Below, one piece after another: positions 10,472 through 19,589 of a stretch of 64,000 bases of DNA. Origin of the DNA: Clostridia bacterium (GTDB lineage: Bacteria > Bacillota > Clostridia > Christensenellales > Aristaeellaceae); the NCBI GenBank assembly GCA_030530315.1, contig JAUMVG010000001.1, positions 62,001 through 126,000 on the forward strand, given 5' to 3'. How positions within the stretch are numbered: the first letter of the stretch is position 1; each line of letters begins with the position of its first letter. The translations under genes were made by a program, and so were the position numbers. The notes below the pieces were generated by a model. That model did not search any database, was not told the DNA's origin, and worked only from the letters and a program-made list of their open reading frames with translations.

Positions 10472-11341
10472 TCATCGACGGTCTTTGGAAGCGGTATCCG
10501 GGTTGACGGCGTTCAGCCGATACTGACGCGGCGCTACGCCGGCCATCCTGCCGAACACGGTGATGAAGTAGTTGTAATCCTTGAAGCCGCAGGCCTCGGC
10601 CACCTCGCTGATATTCATATCAGGCCGTTCGATCAGCAGCTTCCTGGCATGGGCAATGCGCAGCGCGCGGATGTGCTGGGCGATGCCCATGCCGTAGTTT
10701 TGCTTTGCAAATACATACAGCGTCGTTCGCCCGATGCCGAAGAGCCTGCACAGGGTGTCCACGCTGATGTCCTCGGTGAAGTGCTTGCTGATGTACTCGT
10801 CCACCTGGAACTGCACGGCCTGCTGCTTGAGCAGTATCATATGGTCGAGGCACAGGAACGACGCGACGGCTTCGAGAATGTTCGCCGCGGACAGAATAAA
10901 AGATTCGCTGGTCTCGTGGAGCTCGCTGATGTAATCGTCCAGGGTCTCCTCGTCGAGGGCGTATCCGGAACAGCATGACCGTATGGATTCCCGGCCCTCT
11001 TCGAGCGTGGGATAGGAGAACAGGTGGCCGAAGGAGAGATAGGCAATGACCATGTTGCCCATGAACACCGGCGTCACCGCTTCGGTCAGTCCCGCGTGAC
11101 AGCGGTAGATGTACGGCGCACGCAGGCGTCGGGATTCCCGGCAGGCGCTGGCGTCGCAGGCGTGGCAAGCCGCCTCCGCCCTTGGGTCCGTGCGGATGTA
11201 GCGGCAGATGGGAGCGATGCGCCGGGGATGGGCCGTGATCTCCTGAATGGAATCGTCGTAGACCGTGATGCGCATGTGTGTCAGCTGATGGAAGTCCTTG
11301 AGCAGCGCGTTCAGCTTGACCAGGTCGAAGGATGAATTCAC
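10472..11341 (-). CDS. AraC-family regulator with N-terminal PocR sensor domain
   Basis: Transcriptional regulator of 289 aa. Residues 1-150 match a PocR ligand-binding domain: FHQLTHMRITVYDD, then a Cys-rich segment CHACDASACRESRR and YRCHAGLTEAVTPV. The C-terminal 100 residues are a double helix-turn-helix AraC domain (ISVDTLCRLFGIGRTTLY; ISEVAEACGFKDYNYFITVF). GTG 11341 is chosen because AAGGAGG lies 7 bp upstream; the ATG 54 bp earlier has no ribosome site. It is divergent from the second isomerase-kinase operon, its likely target. PocR domains bind small metabolites, including propanediol-type compounds in the founding member. Confidence 0.88.
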   Translation of the reverse strand: MNSSFDLVKLNALLKDFHQLTHMRITVYDDSIQEITAHPRRIAPICRYIRTDPRAEAACHACDASACRESRRLRAPYIYRCHAGLTEAVTPVFMGNMVIAYLSFGHLFSYPTLEEGRESIRSCCSGYALDEETLDDYISELHETSESFILSAANILEAVASFLCLDHMILLKQQAVQFQVDEYISKHFTEDISVDTLCRLFGIGRTTLYVFAKQNYGMGIAQHIRALRIAHARKLLIERPDMNISEVAEACGFKDYNYFITVFGRMAGVAPRQYRLNAVNPDTASKDRR

Positions 11342-11428
11342 GCGAATCGCCTCCTTGGGGACGGGTTTCCCGGGGTGTCGCCGTGCTGCGCCCACATTCG
11401 GCAGGCGGGGAGGAACGCTTTCTGAACC

Positions 11429-11494
11429 ATTATAGCATGGAATACTCGAATATTCTATTGCTTAACGGAAAAACGCAAAGTTTTTTGTACAAAA
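11429..11494. promoter_or_regulatory. Divergent control region of the AraC gene and second isomerase operon
   Basis: On the minus strand an extended -10 (TG, C, TATAAT; 11429-11437) faces the AraC gene. At 11483-11494 a 12-bp palindrome TTTTGTACAAAA lies toward the isomerase gene and is a possible operator. No convincing -35 is seen for the plus-strand promoter. The rest of the 346-bp spacer shows nothing further. Confidence 0.4.
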
Positions 11495-11687
11495 GGGGCT
11501 ATCATGCGGCGCCATAATATGTTATCATACAGGAAAGGATTCGGGTATTTGCGGAAAGCCGGGCAAATCGTCTGCCCTGCCGCCGAGGACCTGGGCGGCG
11601 CGCGGCCGAAGTGCCATGAAAAGTGTATATCATGCGGGCTGAGAGCAGCTCCGCGAAAACAGATAAGCGAGACAGGAGGAAATCACC

Positions 11688-13091
11688 ATGGGAAAGAAAA
11701 TGACGTTTGCGCTGGCGTTCGCCAATCGCGGCTTCATGCCGGGCGAGCTGATCTACGGGGCGCGGGAGGACATGATCAAGGCCGTGACCGACGCGGGCTA
11801 TGACTACATCGCCATGGACGCGGAGTTGACCCGCTACGGCGGCATCGAGACCCGTGACGAGGGCCTGATGTACGCCAAATGGCTGAAGGAGCACGAGGGA
11901 CAGTTCGACGGCGTGATCTTTTCCATGCCCATCTTTGCCGACGAAAACGGCGCCATCACGGCTCTTCAGGACGCGGGCGTGCCGATCCTGATGCAGGCGT
12001 ACCCGGACGAGATCGGCAAGATGGACTTCAAGCATCGCCGCGACGCCTTCTGCGGCAAGTTCTCCGTCACCGACGTGTTCACCCAGTACGGCGTGCCCTT
12101 CACGGTATTGAAGCCCCATGTGGTGCACCCGCTGAGCAAGGCGTTCGAGCAAAACCTGCGGGATTTCGCAGCCATTTGCCGCGTAGTCAACGGCATGAAG
12201 CGGTTCAACGTGGGCTGCATCGGCGCGCGCACCACGGCCTTCAAGACCGTGCGCTTCGACGAGATCACCCTGCAGAAGTACGGCATCAACGTGGAGTCCT
12301 TCGACCTGTCCGAGCTGGTCTACAAGGTGGGCAAGCTGGCGGACGATGACGAAAAGGTCGTGGCCAAGATGGCGTACCTCGAGAAGTACACCGACTTCAC
12401 CCGCGTGCCGGAGAAGAACAAGCTGACCCTGTCCAAGATTTCCGTGGTGATCGACGAGTACATCGAGGAGTACCACCTCGACGCCCTGACACTTCGCTGC
12501 TGGAACGAGATGGAGACCATCCTGCGCGTGTGTCCCTGCGTGCTGCTGAGTGAGCTCAACGACCGGGGCATCCCGGCCAGCTGCGAGATCGACATGTGCT
12601 CCGCGCTGACCATGCGGGCCATGGCGCTGGCCAGCGAGCAGCCCACCGCCGTTCTCGACTGGAACAACAACTACGGCGAGGACGAGAACAAGGTGATCCT
12701 GTTCCACTGCGGCCCGGTGGCACAGCAGCTGATGACCGGCCGCGGCACCGTGACCGAGCACAAGATGTTCGCCAAGGGCGATCCGGGCTCCGGCTGGGGC
12801 ACCAACGAGGGCCGCATCCGCGCCTTCCCGACCACCATCGCCAACTGCCAGACCAAGGACGGCAAGATCATCGTGTACGCCTCCGAGGCCAAGTTCACCG
12901 ACGATCCCATCGAGGACGGCTACTTCGGCTGCGCGGGCGTGTGCGAGGTGCCCAACATGCAGGACAAGATGATCAAGCTGGCCCGGGGCGGGTTCAAGCA
13001 TCACACCTCCGTGGGCGTGGGCCACATGAAGGAGATCCTGCACGAGGCGTTTACCACGTACCTCGGCTATGAGTGGGTGGACATCGATTAA
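11688..13091 (+). CDS. L-fucose/L-arabinose isomerase family protein (second)
   Basis: Protein of 467 aa, clearly diverged from the isomerase at 3445-4809 but of similar length and two-part layout. The N-terminal half is Rossmann-like (MTFALAFANRGFMPGELI; FDGVIFSMPIFADENGA). The C-terminal half carries conserved acidic and His residues (SCEIDMCSALTMRAM; CGPVAQQL) as expected for the fucose-isomerase C domain. AGGAGG precedes the ATG. It opens a four-gene unit with a kinase, an epimerase-like protein and a class II aldolase, which together outline uptake-to-cleavage of one sugar, for example fucose-like to a phosphorylated ketose to trioses. The substrate is unproven. Confidence 0.82.
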   Translation: MGKKMTFALAFANRGFMPGELIYGAREDMIKAVTDAGYDYIAMDAELTRYGGIETRDEGLMYAKWLKEHEGQFDGVIFSMPIFADENGAITALQDAGVPILMQAYPDEIGKMDFKHRRDAFCGKFSVTDVFTQYGVPFTVLKPHVVHPLSKAFEQNLRDFAAICRVVNGMKRFNVGCIGARTTAFKTVRFDEITLQKYGINVESFDLSELVYKVGKLADDDEKVVAKMAYLEKYTDFTRVPEKNKLTLSKISVVIDEYIEEYHLDALTLRCWNEMETILRVCPCVLLSELNDRGIPASCEIDMCSALTMRAMALASEQPTAVLDWNNNYGEDENKVILFHCGPVAQQLMTGRGTVTEHKMFAKGDPGSGWGTNEGRIRAFPTTIANCQTKDGKIIVYASEAKFTDDPIEDGYFGCAGVCEVPNMQDKMIKLARGGFKHHTSVGVGHMKEILHEAFTTYLGYEWVDID

Positions 13092-13101
13092 GGGAACAGT
13101 C

Positions 13102-13168
13102 AACAGGGAACAGGGAACAGGATTTGCTGCTGCCGCGCGGTAGCCGCTGTCCCTGTTCCCTGTTCCTG
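13102..13168. repeat. Inverted repeat of AACAGGG units between isomerase and kinase genes
   Basis: CAACAGGGAACAGGGAACAGG on one side is mirrored by CTGTCCCTGTTCCCTGTTCC on the other, giving a long intercistronic hairpin. A solitary half, CAACAGGGAACAGGGAACAG, recurs near 44808-44828. Confidence 0.6.
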
Positions 13169-13202
13169 ATACCTGTTCCCTCCAAATATCGGAGGGCTTG
13201 TT

Positions 13203-14702
13203 ATGAAGATCGCGGGATTGGACATCGGAACCACCGGCTGCAAGTGCACGGTGTTCGATGAGAACGGGAAGTATCTGGGGAAGGCGTACCGGGATTATCC
13301 CGTCAGGAGGAAAGTGACGGGGCATGAGATCGATGTGTCGACAATCATGGACGGGGTGGTGGAGGTCATCCGGGAGATGGCGGGCCGGTACCCGGACATC
13401 GGGGGCATCGGCATCACGTCCTTCGGGGAGACCTTCGTCATGACCGACGGGGACGGCAAGCCCCTGCACAACGCCATGCTGTACACCGATCCCCGGGGCG
13501 GGGACGAGGTTAAACAGCTTTCGGAGGCACTGGGGGAGATGCGCATCGCCGAGATCACCGGCCTGCGGCCCCACGAGATGTACAGCCTGCCGAAGCTGAT
13601 GTGGATGAAGGCGAACCGGCCGGAAATCTATGCCCGGGCGCAGCACGTCTTCCTGATGGAGGACTATGTGGTCTATCACCTGACGGGGGTGGCGCAGATC
13701 GACTACTCCCTGGCCACGCGGACCATGGCGCTGGACATCCAGGAACTGGATTGGAGCCGGGCCATGTTCGACGCGGCGGGCATCGACGTGAGCCTGATGT
13801 CCAGGCCGGTGCCCACGGGTACCCCGGCGGGCCATCTGACTGCCAGGGCCGCGGAGGCCGTGGGGCTGCCGGAGAGCGTGACCATCGTGTCCATCAGCCA
13901 CGACCAGGTGGCGGCGGCGGTGGGCGCGGGGGCCTTCGACGGCGAGGTGGCCGTGGACGGCGCGGGCACGGTGGAGTGCCTGACGCCGATCTACGACAGC
14001 ATGCCGGATATTGCAGAGATGTATAAGGGCTACTTCTCCGTGGTGCCCTACGCGGTGCCGGGGAAGTACGTGGCCTACGCCTTCTCCTACACCGGCGGCG
14101 CGCTGATCGACTGGTGCGTCACAAACCTGGCGAAGGATGAGAAGAAGGCCGCGAAGGAGCAGGGCATCTCCGTCAACGAGCTGCTGGAGGCCGAGTATCA
14201 GAAGGAGCATGGTGAGGAGCCGTCGAACCTGCTGGTGCTGCCCCACTTCGCGGGGGCGGCGACGCCCTACATGGACACCGGCGCGAAGGGCGCGGTGCTG
14301 GGCCTGACCACGGACACCGGCGTGGCGGAGCTCTACCGGGGCTGCATGGAGGGCGTGGCCTATGAGATGGTACTGAACGCCCGGGCGCTGAAGGATTCGG
14401 GGGTACACTTCAAGAAGCTCCACGCCACCGGCGGCGGGGCGCGGAGCGCGGTGTGGATGCAGATGAAAGCGGACATGCTGAACGTGCCCATCGTGGCGCT
14501 GAGGACGGCCGACGCGGGCACCGTGGGCAGCGCGATGCTGACGGGCATCGCCATCGGCGTGTTCAGGGACCTCAAGGACGCCGCCGACCACATGGTGGAG
14601 CAGATCCACACCTACGAGCCGCGGGCGGAGATGCACGAGAAGTACATGAAGATCTACGAGCGCTATGAGAAGGTCTACGACGCCGTAAGACCGCTGGTAT
14701 GA
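13203..14702 (+). CDS. FGGY-family carbohydrate kinase (second)
   Basis: Full-length FGGY sugar kinase of 499 aa. It has phosphate-1 DIGTTGCKCTVFDENG, the substrate-side segment MLYTDPRGGDE, phosphate-2 VAVDGAGTVECLTP and the adenosine motif ATGGGARSAVWMQMKADML. It probably phosphorylates the product of the isomerase upstream. The stop overlaps an ATG of the next frame, so the unit is translationally compact. It differs strongly from the kinase at 1844-3298, so this is not a recent duplication. Substrate unknown. Confidence 0.9.
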   Translation: MKIAGLDIGTTGCKCTVFDENGKYLGKAYRDYPVRRKVTGHEIDVSTIMDGVVEVIREMAGRYPDIGGIGITSFGETFVMTDGDGKPLHNAMLYTDPRGGDEVKQLSEALGEMRIAEITGLRPHEMYSLPKLMWMKANRPEIYARAQHVFLMEDYVVYHLTGVAQIDYSLATRTMALDIQELDWSRAMFDAAGIDVSLMSRPVPTGTPAGHLTARAAEAVGLPESVTIVSISHDQVAAAVGAGAFDGEVAVDGAGTVECLTPIYDSMPDIAEMYKGYFSVVPYAVPGKYVAYAFSYTGGALIDWCVTNLAKDEKKAAKEQGISVNELLEAEYQKEHGEEPSNLLVLPHFAGAATPYMDTGAKGAVLGLTTDTGVAELYRGCMEGVAYEMVLNARALKDSGVHFKKLHATGGGARSAVWMQMKADMLNVPIVALRTADAGTVGSAMLTGIAIGVFRDLKDAADHMVEQIHTYEPRAEMHEKYMKIYERYEKVYDAVRPLV

Positions 14703-14719
14703 AGAAGGGAGACGGGATC

Positions 14720-15706
14720 ATGGAGAACATGAAGCAGTTGATGAAGGACGGCTATCTGTGCAATTCCCAGCAGGCCTGCACCCTGCGCCGGTTCACCCTG
14801 GACGAGGGCAAGGCCCGCGGCGCGCAGGTGATCGAGGTGGTCACCGCGGGCGGCCTGCAGATCGACTTTATGCCCGACAGCGGCCTGGACATCGGCCAGG
14901 TGCGCTACAAGGGCGTGAACATGAGCTGGATCAGCAAGAACGGCTGCGACGCTCCCCGGGCGGACATGCCCTTTGAAAACGAGTTTCTGAAGTACTTCCC
15001 CGGCGGCCTGCTGTACACCGGCGGCCTGCGCTCCACCGGCCCCGCCAACCGGGATGGCGACGAGTGGCATCCGCTGCACGGGCGCTTTCATGGGCTGTCC
15101 GCAGAGCAGGTCTGCGCGAGGGTCGAGGACGACGTGGTCGTCGTCTCAGGCGTCATCCGCGAGACCTCCCTGTTTGGCCATGTGCTTGAGATGAAGCGGG
15201 AATACCGCGTGCCCGTGTTCGGCTCTGAGATCCGGCTCAGTGACACGCTGACCAACCTGGCCCATGCGCCTCAGGAATACGCGGTGCTGTACCACTGCAA
15301 CTTCGGCTGGCCGCTGGTCAGCGAGGACGCCCATGTGGAACTGCCGGAGCAGCGCAGGACCACCCCGCGCACGCCCTTCGCGGAGACGGGGCTGGGGCTG
15401 GAGACCACCTTCGTCAAGCCCGTGCCCAACGAGGAGGAGCGCGTGTTCTTCCACGAGGACATGGAGCACTGCGCGGCCATCTTCAACCCGAAGATCAACA
15501 CCCGCATGACCATCACCTGGTCGGACAACCTGCCGATCCTGTCCCACTGGCGCAGCATGGCCAGCGGCGACTACGTCTGCGGCCTGGAGCCCTCCAACAC
15601 CTACATCATGGGGCGCGTCAACGAGCGCGCCAACGGCACGCTGCCGACGCTCGCGCCCTTTGAGAGTGTAAGCACCGCCGTGACCATCAAATTCGGCGAA
15701 GTATAG
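14720..15706 (+). CDS. DUF4432 / aldose-1-epimerase-like protein
   Basis: Protein of 328 aa resembling the DUF4432 branch of the galactose-mutarotase-like superfamily: LQIDFMPDSGLDIGQVRYKG, HPLHGRFHGLSAEQV, LYHCNFGWPLVS and GLEPSNTYIMGRVNERANG. These beta-sandwich proteins act on, or are thought to act on, the anomeric carbon of sugars. ATG 14720, with AAGGGAG 8 bp upstream, is preferred to an in-frame ATG at 14699 that overlaps the kinase stop. It lies between kinase and aldolase, so a sugar or sugar-phosphate epimerase is likely. Confidence 0.8.
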   Translation: MENMKQLMKDGYLCNSQQACTLRRFTLDEGKARGAQVIEVVTAGGLQIDFMPDSGLDIGQVRYKGVNMSWISKNGCDAPRADMPFENEFLKYFPGGLLYTGGLRSTGPANRDGDEWHPLHGRFHGLSAEQVCARVEDDVVVVSGVIRETSLFGHVLEMKREYRVPVFGSEIRLSDTLTNLAHAPQEYAVLYHCNFGWPLVSEDAHVELPEQRRTTPRTPFAETGLGLETTFVKPVPNEEERVFFHEDMEHCAAIFNPKINTRMTITWSDNLPILSHWRSMASGDYVCGLEPSNTYIMGRVNERANGTLPTLAPFESVSTAVTIKFGEV

Positions 15707-15728
15707 ACAGTAAGAGGAGATCAACAAA

Positions 15729-16598
15729 ATGCTTGTCACCCTGCAATGGATACTGAAGAAGGCGGAGGAGCGGAAGATCGCCATCGGCTCCTTCAACACC
15801 CCGAACCTGGAGAGCCTCCAGGCAGTGATCTGGGCGGCGGAGGAATTGAAGCTGCCCGTCATCATACAGTTTGCCCAGGTGCATGAGTCCTGGATTCCGC
15901 TGTCCGTCATCGGGCCGATCATGGTCGAAGCGGCCAAGAAGGCCACCGTGCCCGTGTGCGTGCACCTTGACCACGGCGAGACGCTGGAATACGTGCAAAA
16001 GGCACTGGACATGGGCTTCACCGGCGTGATGTACGACGGCTCCAACCTGCCTTACGAGGAGAACGTGGAGAACACGAAGAAGGCCGTCGAGATGGCCGCC
16101 ATGAAGGGCGTCGGCGTGGAAGCCGAGCTGGGCTCCATGGGCCGCAGGGAATCCGGAAAGGGCGACCAGAGCGGCGAGCTGGACGAAACGAAGATCTACA
16201 CCGATCCCCTGCAGGCCAAGGAGTTCGTTCGGGAGACCGGCGTGGACGCGCTGGCCTGCTCCTTCGGCACCACCCACGGCATCTACCTGACCGAGCCCAG
16301 GCTGGACTTCAGCGTGGTGCGCAACGTGCGCGGCATGACCGAATACCTGCCGGTGGTGATGCACGGCGGCTCCGGCGTCAGCAAAGAGGACTTCCACAAG
16401 GCGGTCCGTTCCGGCGTGCGCAAGATCAACTACTTCACCTACATGGACAAGAGCGGCGGCACCGCGGACGAGGAATACCTCAAGGGCTTGCAGAAGAACG
16501 AGCCCCGCTTCTTCTCCGCGATCATGGTCGCCGCCCGGGAGGCCATGAAGGAGAACGTCAAGGACGCCATGCGCACCTTCGCGCTGATGGACGAATGA
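15729..16598 (+). CDS. Class II fructose-bisphosphate/tagatose-type aldolase
   Basis: Zinc-dependent aldolase of 289 aa, the usual length for FbaA/GatY-type enzymes. Zinc and active-site segments are in place: HLDHGE (His82), EAELG (131-135), FGTTHG (His183), MHGGSG (His212) and RKINYFT (231-237). It is the last gene of the isomerase-kinase-epimerase unit and presumably splits the phosphorylated ketose into dihydroxyacetone phosphate and an aldehyde. A strong terminator follows. Whether the substrate is fructose-1,6-, tagatose-1,6-bisphosphate or a 1-phosphate cannot be told from sequence. Confidence 0.92.
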   Translation: MLVTLQWILKKAEERKIAIGSFNTPNLESLQAVIWAAEELKLPVIIQFAQVHESWIPLSVIGPIMVEAAKKATVPVCVHLDHGETLEYVQKALDMGFTGVMYDGSNLPYEENVENTKKAVEMAAMKGVGVEAELGSMGRRESGKGDQSGELDETKIYTDPLQAKEFVRETGVDALACSFGTTHGIYLTEPRLDFSVVRNVRGMTEYLPVVMHGGSGVSKEDFHKAVRSGVRKINYFTYMDKSGGTADEEYLKGLQKNEPRFFSAIMVAAREAMKENVKDAMRTFALMDE

Positions 16599-16668
16599 CG
16601 GCTTTCCCGTGGCAGCCCTGTTCTCCGGGAGCCGCCAGCATCTGAAAGCGCTGACACTATTAAAACGC

Positions 16669-16720
16669 AACAGCTCCTGTGCTTCGCATTACTTGCGCGA
16701 AGCACAGGAGCTGTTTGTTT
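16669..16720 (+). terminator. Rho-independent terminator of the aldolase operon
   Basis: A 19-bp perfect stem starting AACAGCTCCTGTGCTTCGC, a 9-nt loop, then a T-rich tail. The remaining 200 bp before the LacI stop show nothing I recognise. Confidence 0.85.
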
Positions 16721-16918
16721 TATTGACTAAAAGGATTGAAAGAGACCTGCCAAGGCTTTTTTCGCTTCATCCCTCAAGTTCCCGAGAAGCGCCGAATAAA
16801 GGGGGGATAACCGCTGAAAAGTGCGGCTTTCATGAAGGAAGAACCGGAATGCGGGGAACCCGCAGGAAAATGCGGCATACTGCCCCCGGGGCGCGTCGCC
16901 GTGGGGGCGTACCCGGGG

Positions 16919-17950
16919 TCATTGCTGCCTGCTGCCCTTCGTCATAGGAGCAGTCGTGCCCTCGTCAAACACACGGACGGGAAGGATGACGACCTGGGGC
17001 GGAAGCCCGGGGTTGGCGATCCGGTTGAGCAGCAGCTGCACGCCCCGCGTTGCCACGTCCTCCTGGGCGGTGTAGATGCTGGTGATCCTGGGCAGGTAGG
17101 GCGTCTCTCCGCAGAGGTGGTCGAAGCTGATGACGGAGATGTCCCTGGGAACGGTATAGCCGTGCTCCATCAGCGCGGAAACCGTGGGATAGGCGATCTC
17201 ATCGCGAAAGCAGACGATGGCGGTGTAGTCGAGGGGATAGAGCAGCTTGCCGATCTCCATGGCCTCCAGCGCCTGCTCCACATCCTCGCCGGGGACGATG
17301 CGCACGTTCTCTTCAGTGCAGCCATAGTCCCGAATGGCCTCCAGGAAGCCGTCCAGACGGTCGATTTGTGAACTGGATTGATTCACGCCAGACAGGAACA
17401 GGAAGCGCCGGTGCCCCAGGTGCGCCAGGTGCTCGCCCGCCAGCCGCCCGCCCTGCCGGTCGTCGCAGCGCACGCTGTCGGTGACGACGTTTTGGATCCA
17501 GCGGTCCAGCAGCACAAAGGGTACGCCGTTCTTTTCCATGTATTCGATGTGGCTCTGATTGTTGTGGTAGGGGAAGTAGAGTATGCCGTCCACGGAATGG
17601 GAGATGGCAGTTCGGATCAACTGATCGCCCAGCGCCTCGTTCAGCTGCATACAGAGGATCATCATGTTGTAACCGGCCTGCCGCAGGGAGCGGTCCATCT
17701 TGCTGAGCATATTGCAAAAGTGTAGGTTGTGCAGGTCATTGACGATCACCGCCACGGTGTGGCTCTTGCCCGAGCGCAGCGCCGAGGCCATGGAATTGCG
17801 AATGTAGCCCAGCTCCCGTGCCTTCTCCCGGATCTGTGCCCGTGTGGAGGCAGGCAGACGCTCGTCGTTCCGCAGAGCCCGCGACACGGTATTGACCGTG
17901 TATCCGCAGGCGCTTGCGATGTCCTTCAGCTTCACGCGCTCATTGCCCAT
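16919..17950 (-). CDS. LacI-family transcriptional regulator
   Basis: 343 aa. The N-terminal helix-turn-helix (LKDIASACGYTVNTVSRALRN) is followed by an effector domain (VIVNDLHNLHFCNML; RFLFLSGVNQSSSQ; DISVISFDHLCGETPYLPRIT). It is divergent from the arabinoside importer and GH51 operon, with large palindromes in the shared spacer, so it most likely represses that operon until an arabinose-containing ligand appears. CcpA-like general control is less likely because the gene neighbours a single pathway. Confidence 0.92.
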   Translation of the reverse strand: MGNERVKLKDIASACGYTVNTVSRALRNDERLPASTRAQIREKARELGYIRNSMASALRSGKSHTVAVIVNDLHNLHFCNMLSKMDRSLRQAGYNMMILCMQLNEALGDQLIRTAISHSVDGILYFPYHNNQSHIEYMEKNGVPFVLLDRWIQNVVTDSVRCDDRQGGRLAGEHLAHLGHRRFLFLSGVNQSSSQIDRLDGFLEAIRDYGCTEENVRIVPGEDVEQALEAMEIGKLLYPLDYTAIVCFRDEIAYPTVSALMEHGYTVPRDISVISFDHLCGETPYLPRITSIYTAQEDVATRGVQLLLNRIANPGLPPQVVILPVRVFDEGTTAPMTKGSRQQ

Positions 17951-18064
17951 ATGTGAATCCCCTCGTATTGTGTATGACTTACTATAACATTTTTTGGCCT
18001 GTTTTGCAAATACTCGTTTTTTTAATCAATATTAATGATATTGAATGAATTATAGAAAATAGTA

Positions 18065-18127
18065 TTGACAAATAGGCGGATTAACGATAATATAATGATA
18101 ACAGATAAGATTATCGTTAATCTTATC
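18065..18127 (+). promoter_or_regulatory. Promoter with overlapping operator palindromes for the arabinoside operon
   Basis: TTGACA (18065-18070) precedes TAATAT (17-bp spacing) or TATAAT (20-bp spacing). GATTAACGATAAT (18079-18091) and ATTATCGTTAATC (18110-18122) form an exact 13-bp inverted repeat across the -10. A second palindrome, GATAAGATTA, 4 bp, TAATCTTATC, occupies 18104-18127. Repressor binding here would block initiation; the divergent LacI protein is the obvious candidate. Confidence 0.72.
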
Positions 18128-18147
18128 GAAGCAAAGGAGGTATATCC

Positions 18148-19422
18148 ATGAAGAAGCTGCTGGCGATACTCGTAACTCTGACGCTTCTGGCGGGCATGTT
18201 CGGCGCGTTCGCGGAGGAAGAGCCGATCCACCTGACCCTCTGGACCTTCCAGGAGCTCCACACCCAGCTCTACAAGGAAATGCTGGAGAAGTGGAATGCC
18301 AACCCCGACAATCCCAAGCTGGATATCGACATGCAGGTCTATCCCTACGAGGATATGCACAACAAGCTGACCATCGCCCTGCAGTCCGGTGAAGGCGCGC
18401 CTGATATCGTGGATATCGAGATCAATATGTTCGCCAACTACCTCAAGGGCGACATCCAGCTGGCTGACCTGAACGACATTGTTGAGCCCATTGAAGACCA
18501 TCTGGTCATGAGCCGCTTCAATAACTACGCCAAGGACGGCAAGTTCTACGGCATCGACCACCATATCGGCGCCTGCATCGTGTGGTACAACACCGAGATC
18601 CTTGAGGAAGCCGGCGTTGACTACACCACCATCAAGACCTGGGATGACTATCATGAAGCCGGTAAGATCGTTCTGGAGAAGACCGGCAAGCCGATGTGCA
18701 CCTGGGAGTCCAACGACTGCTGGAGCATCTATCCCCTGGTCAACCAGCATGGCGGCGACTGGCTGACGCCCGACAACGAGGTCCGCATGGATGAGCAGGT
18801 CGTCATCGACACGCTGGCCTTCATGCGCAGCATGCTGGACGACGGCACTGCGGTGGCCTGCCCGGGCGGCAACCATCACTCCGAGGAGTACTATGGCTGG
18901 ATGAATGCCGGCGGCTGCGCCTCCGTGTCCATGCCGTTCTGGTATCTGAACCGCTTCACCGACTACATGCCTGACCTGTCCGGCAAGATGAAGGTCGCCC
19001 CGATGCCCCTGTGGAGCGACGGTGGTCACAAGTCTGCGCAGATGGGCGGCACCGGCACCGCGGTCGTGAAGACCAGCGCCAATGTGGATGTCGCCAAGCA
19101 GTGGCTGGCCTACGCGACGCTGAGCTTCGAGGGCTGCGTCAACACCTGGCTGATCCTGGGCTTCGACCCGATCATGACCGATGTGTACGGCTCCGAGGAG
19201 ATGAAGGCGCCCAACAAGTTCTTTGACTACTATGACGATACGATCTTCGATATGCTCAAGACCGTGCTGGACGACATCCCGGATACCTGCCTGACCGAGA
19301 ACTTCCCGGCTGCTGGTGACATCGTTCGCAACCAGATGGCCTATGACCTGGTCATGACGGACAAGTCGCCCGAGGATATCGCCAAGGATTGCGCGGAAGA
19401 GCTGAGGAGCCAGATCTTCTGA
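18148..19422 (+). CDS. Family-1 extracellular sugar-binding protein (CUT1 ABC importer)
   Basis: Secreted solute-binding protein of 424 aa. A signal peptide spans residues 1-22 (cleavage after AFA), with no lipobox Cys. The mature part follows the SBP_bac_1 pattern: ITLWTFQELHTQLY-like opening, EGAPDIVDIEINMFANYL, FYGIDHHIGACIVWYN and GGTGTAVVKTSANVDVAKQWLAY. Two CUT1 permeases and an arabinofuranosidase follow, so the ligand is probably an arabino-oligosaccharide. AAAGGAGG gives a strong ribosome site. Confidence 0.9.
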   Translation: MKKLLAILVTLTLLAGMFGAFAEEEPIHLTLWTFQELHTQLYKEMLEKWNANPDNPKLDIDMQVYPYEDMHNKLTIALQSGEGAPDIVDIEINMFANYLKGDIQLADLNDIVEPIEDHLVMSRFNNYAKDGKFYGIDHHIGACIVWYNTEILEEAGVDYTTIKTWDDYHEAGKIVLEKTGKPMCTWESNDCWSIYPLVNQHGGDWLTPDNEVRMDEQVVIDTLAFMRSMLDDGTAVACPGGNHHSEEYYGWMNAGGCASVSMPFWYLNRFTDYMPDLSGKMKVAPMPLWSDGGHKSAQMGGTGTAVVKTSANVDVAKQWLAYATLSFEGCVNTWLILGFDPIMTDVYGSEEMKAPNKFFDYYDDTIFDMLKTVLDDIPDTCLTENFPAAGDIVRNQMAYDLVMTDKSPEDIAKDCAEELRSQIF

Positions 19423-19443
19423 TTCAAACTTCCTGACGCAAAA

Positions 19444-19481
19444 GGATAGCCGAAGGGGGATGAAGCCCCTTTCGGCTATCC
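19444..19481 (+). terminator. Stem-loop after the binding-protein gene
   Basis: GGATAGCCGAA pairs with TTCGGCTATCC, extended inward by GGGG/CCCC, with no strong T tract. As at 7406-7437 it follows a binding-protein gene inside an ABC operon and would favour higher expression of that first gene. Confidence 0.65.
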
Positions 19482-19500
19482 CATTATTGGAATTGTATAG

Positions 19501-19563
19501 GATTAGGAAAACGGAACGCTTTCCGGGTCGGCGGGTTCTGAAGGAACACGCCGACAATCATTA
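19501..19563 (+). repeat. REP-like intergenic hairpin, copy R2
   Basis: Canonical copy: GATTAGGAAAACGGAACGC, TTTCCGG, then GTCGGCGGGTTC and GAACACGCCGAC pairing around TGAAG. It lies inside an ABC operon, between the binding-protein and permease genes. Nearly identical to the copy at 55289-55352. Confidence 0.8.
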
Positions 19564-19589
19564 TCCCCTCTGAAGAGGAGGCTTGTTCA

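Noticed and set aside
11502..14636. A minus-strand open frame of about 1040 codons opposite the second isomerase and kinase
   Set aside because: Its translation has no family features and it spans two well-supported genes and the spacer hairpin.
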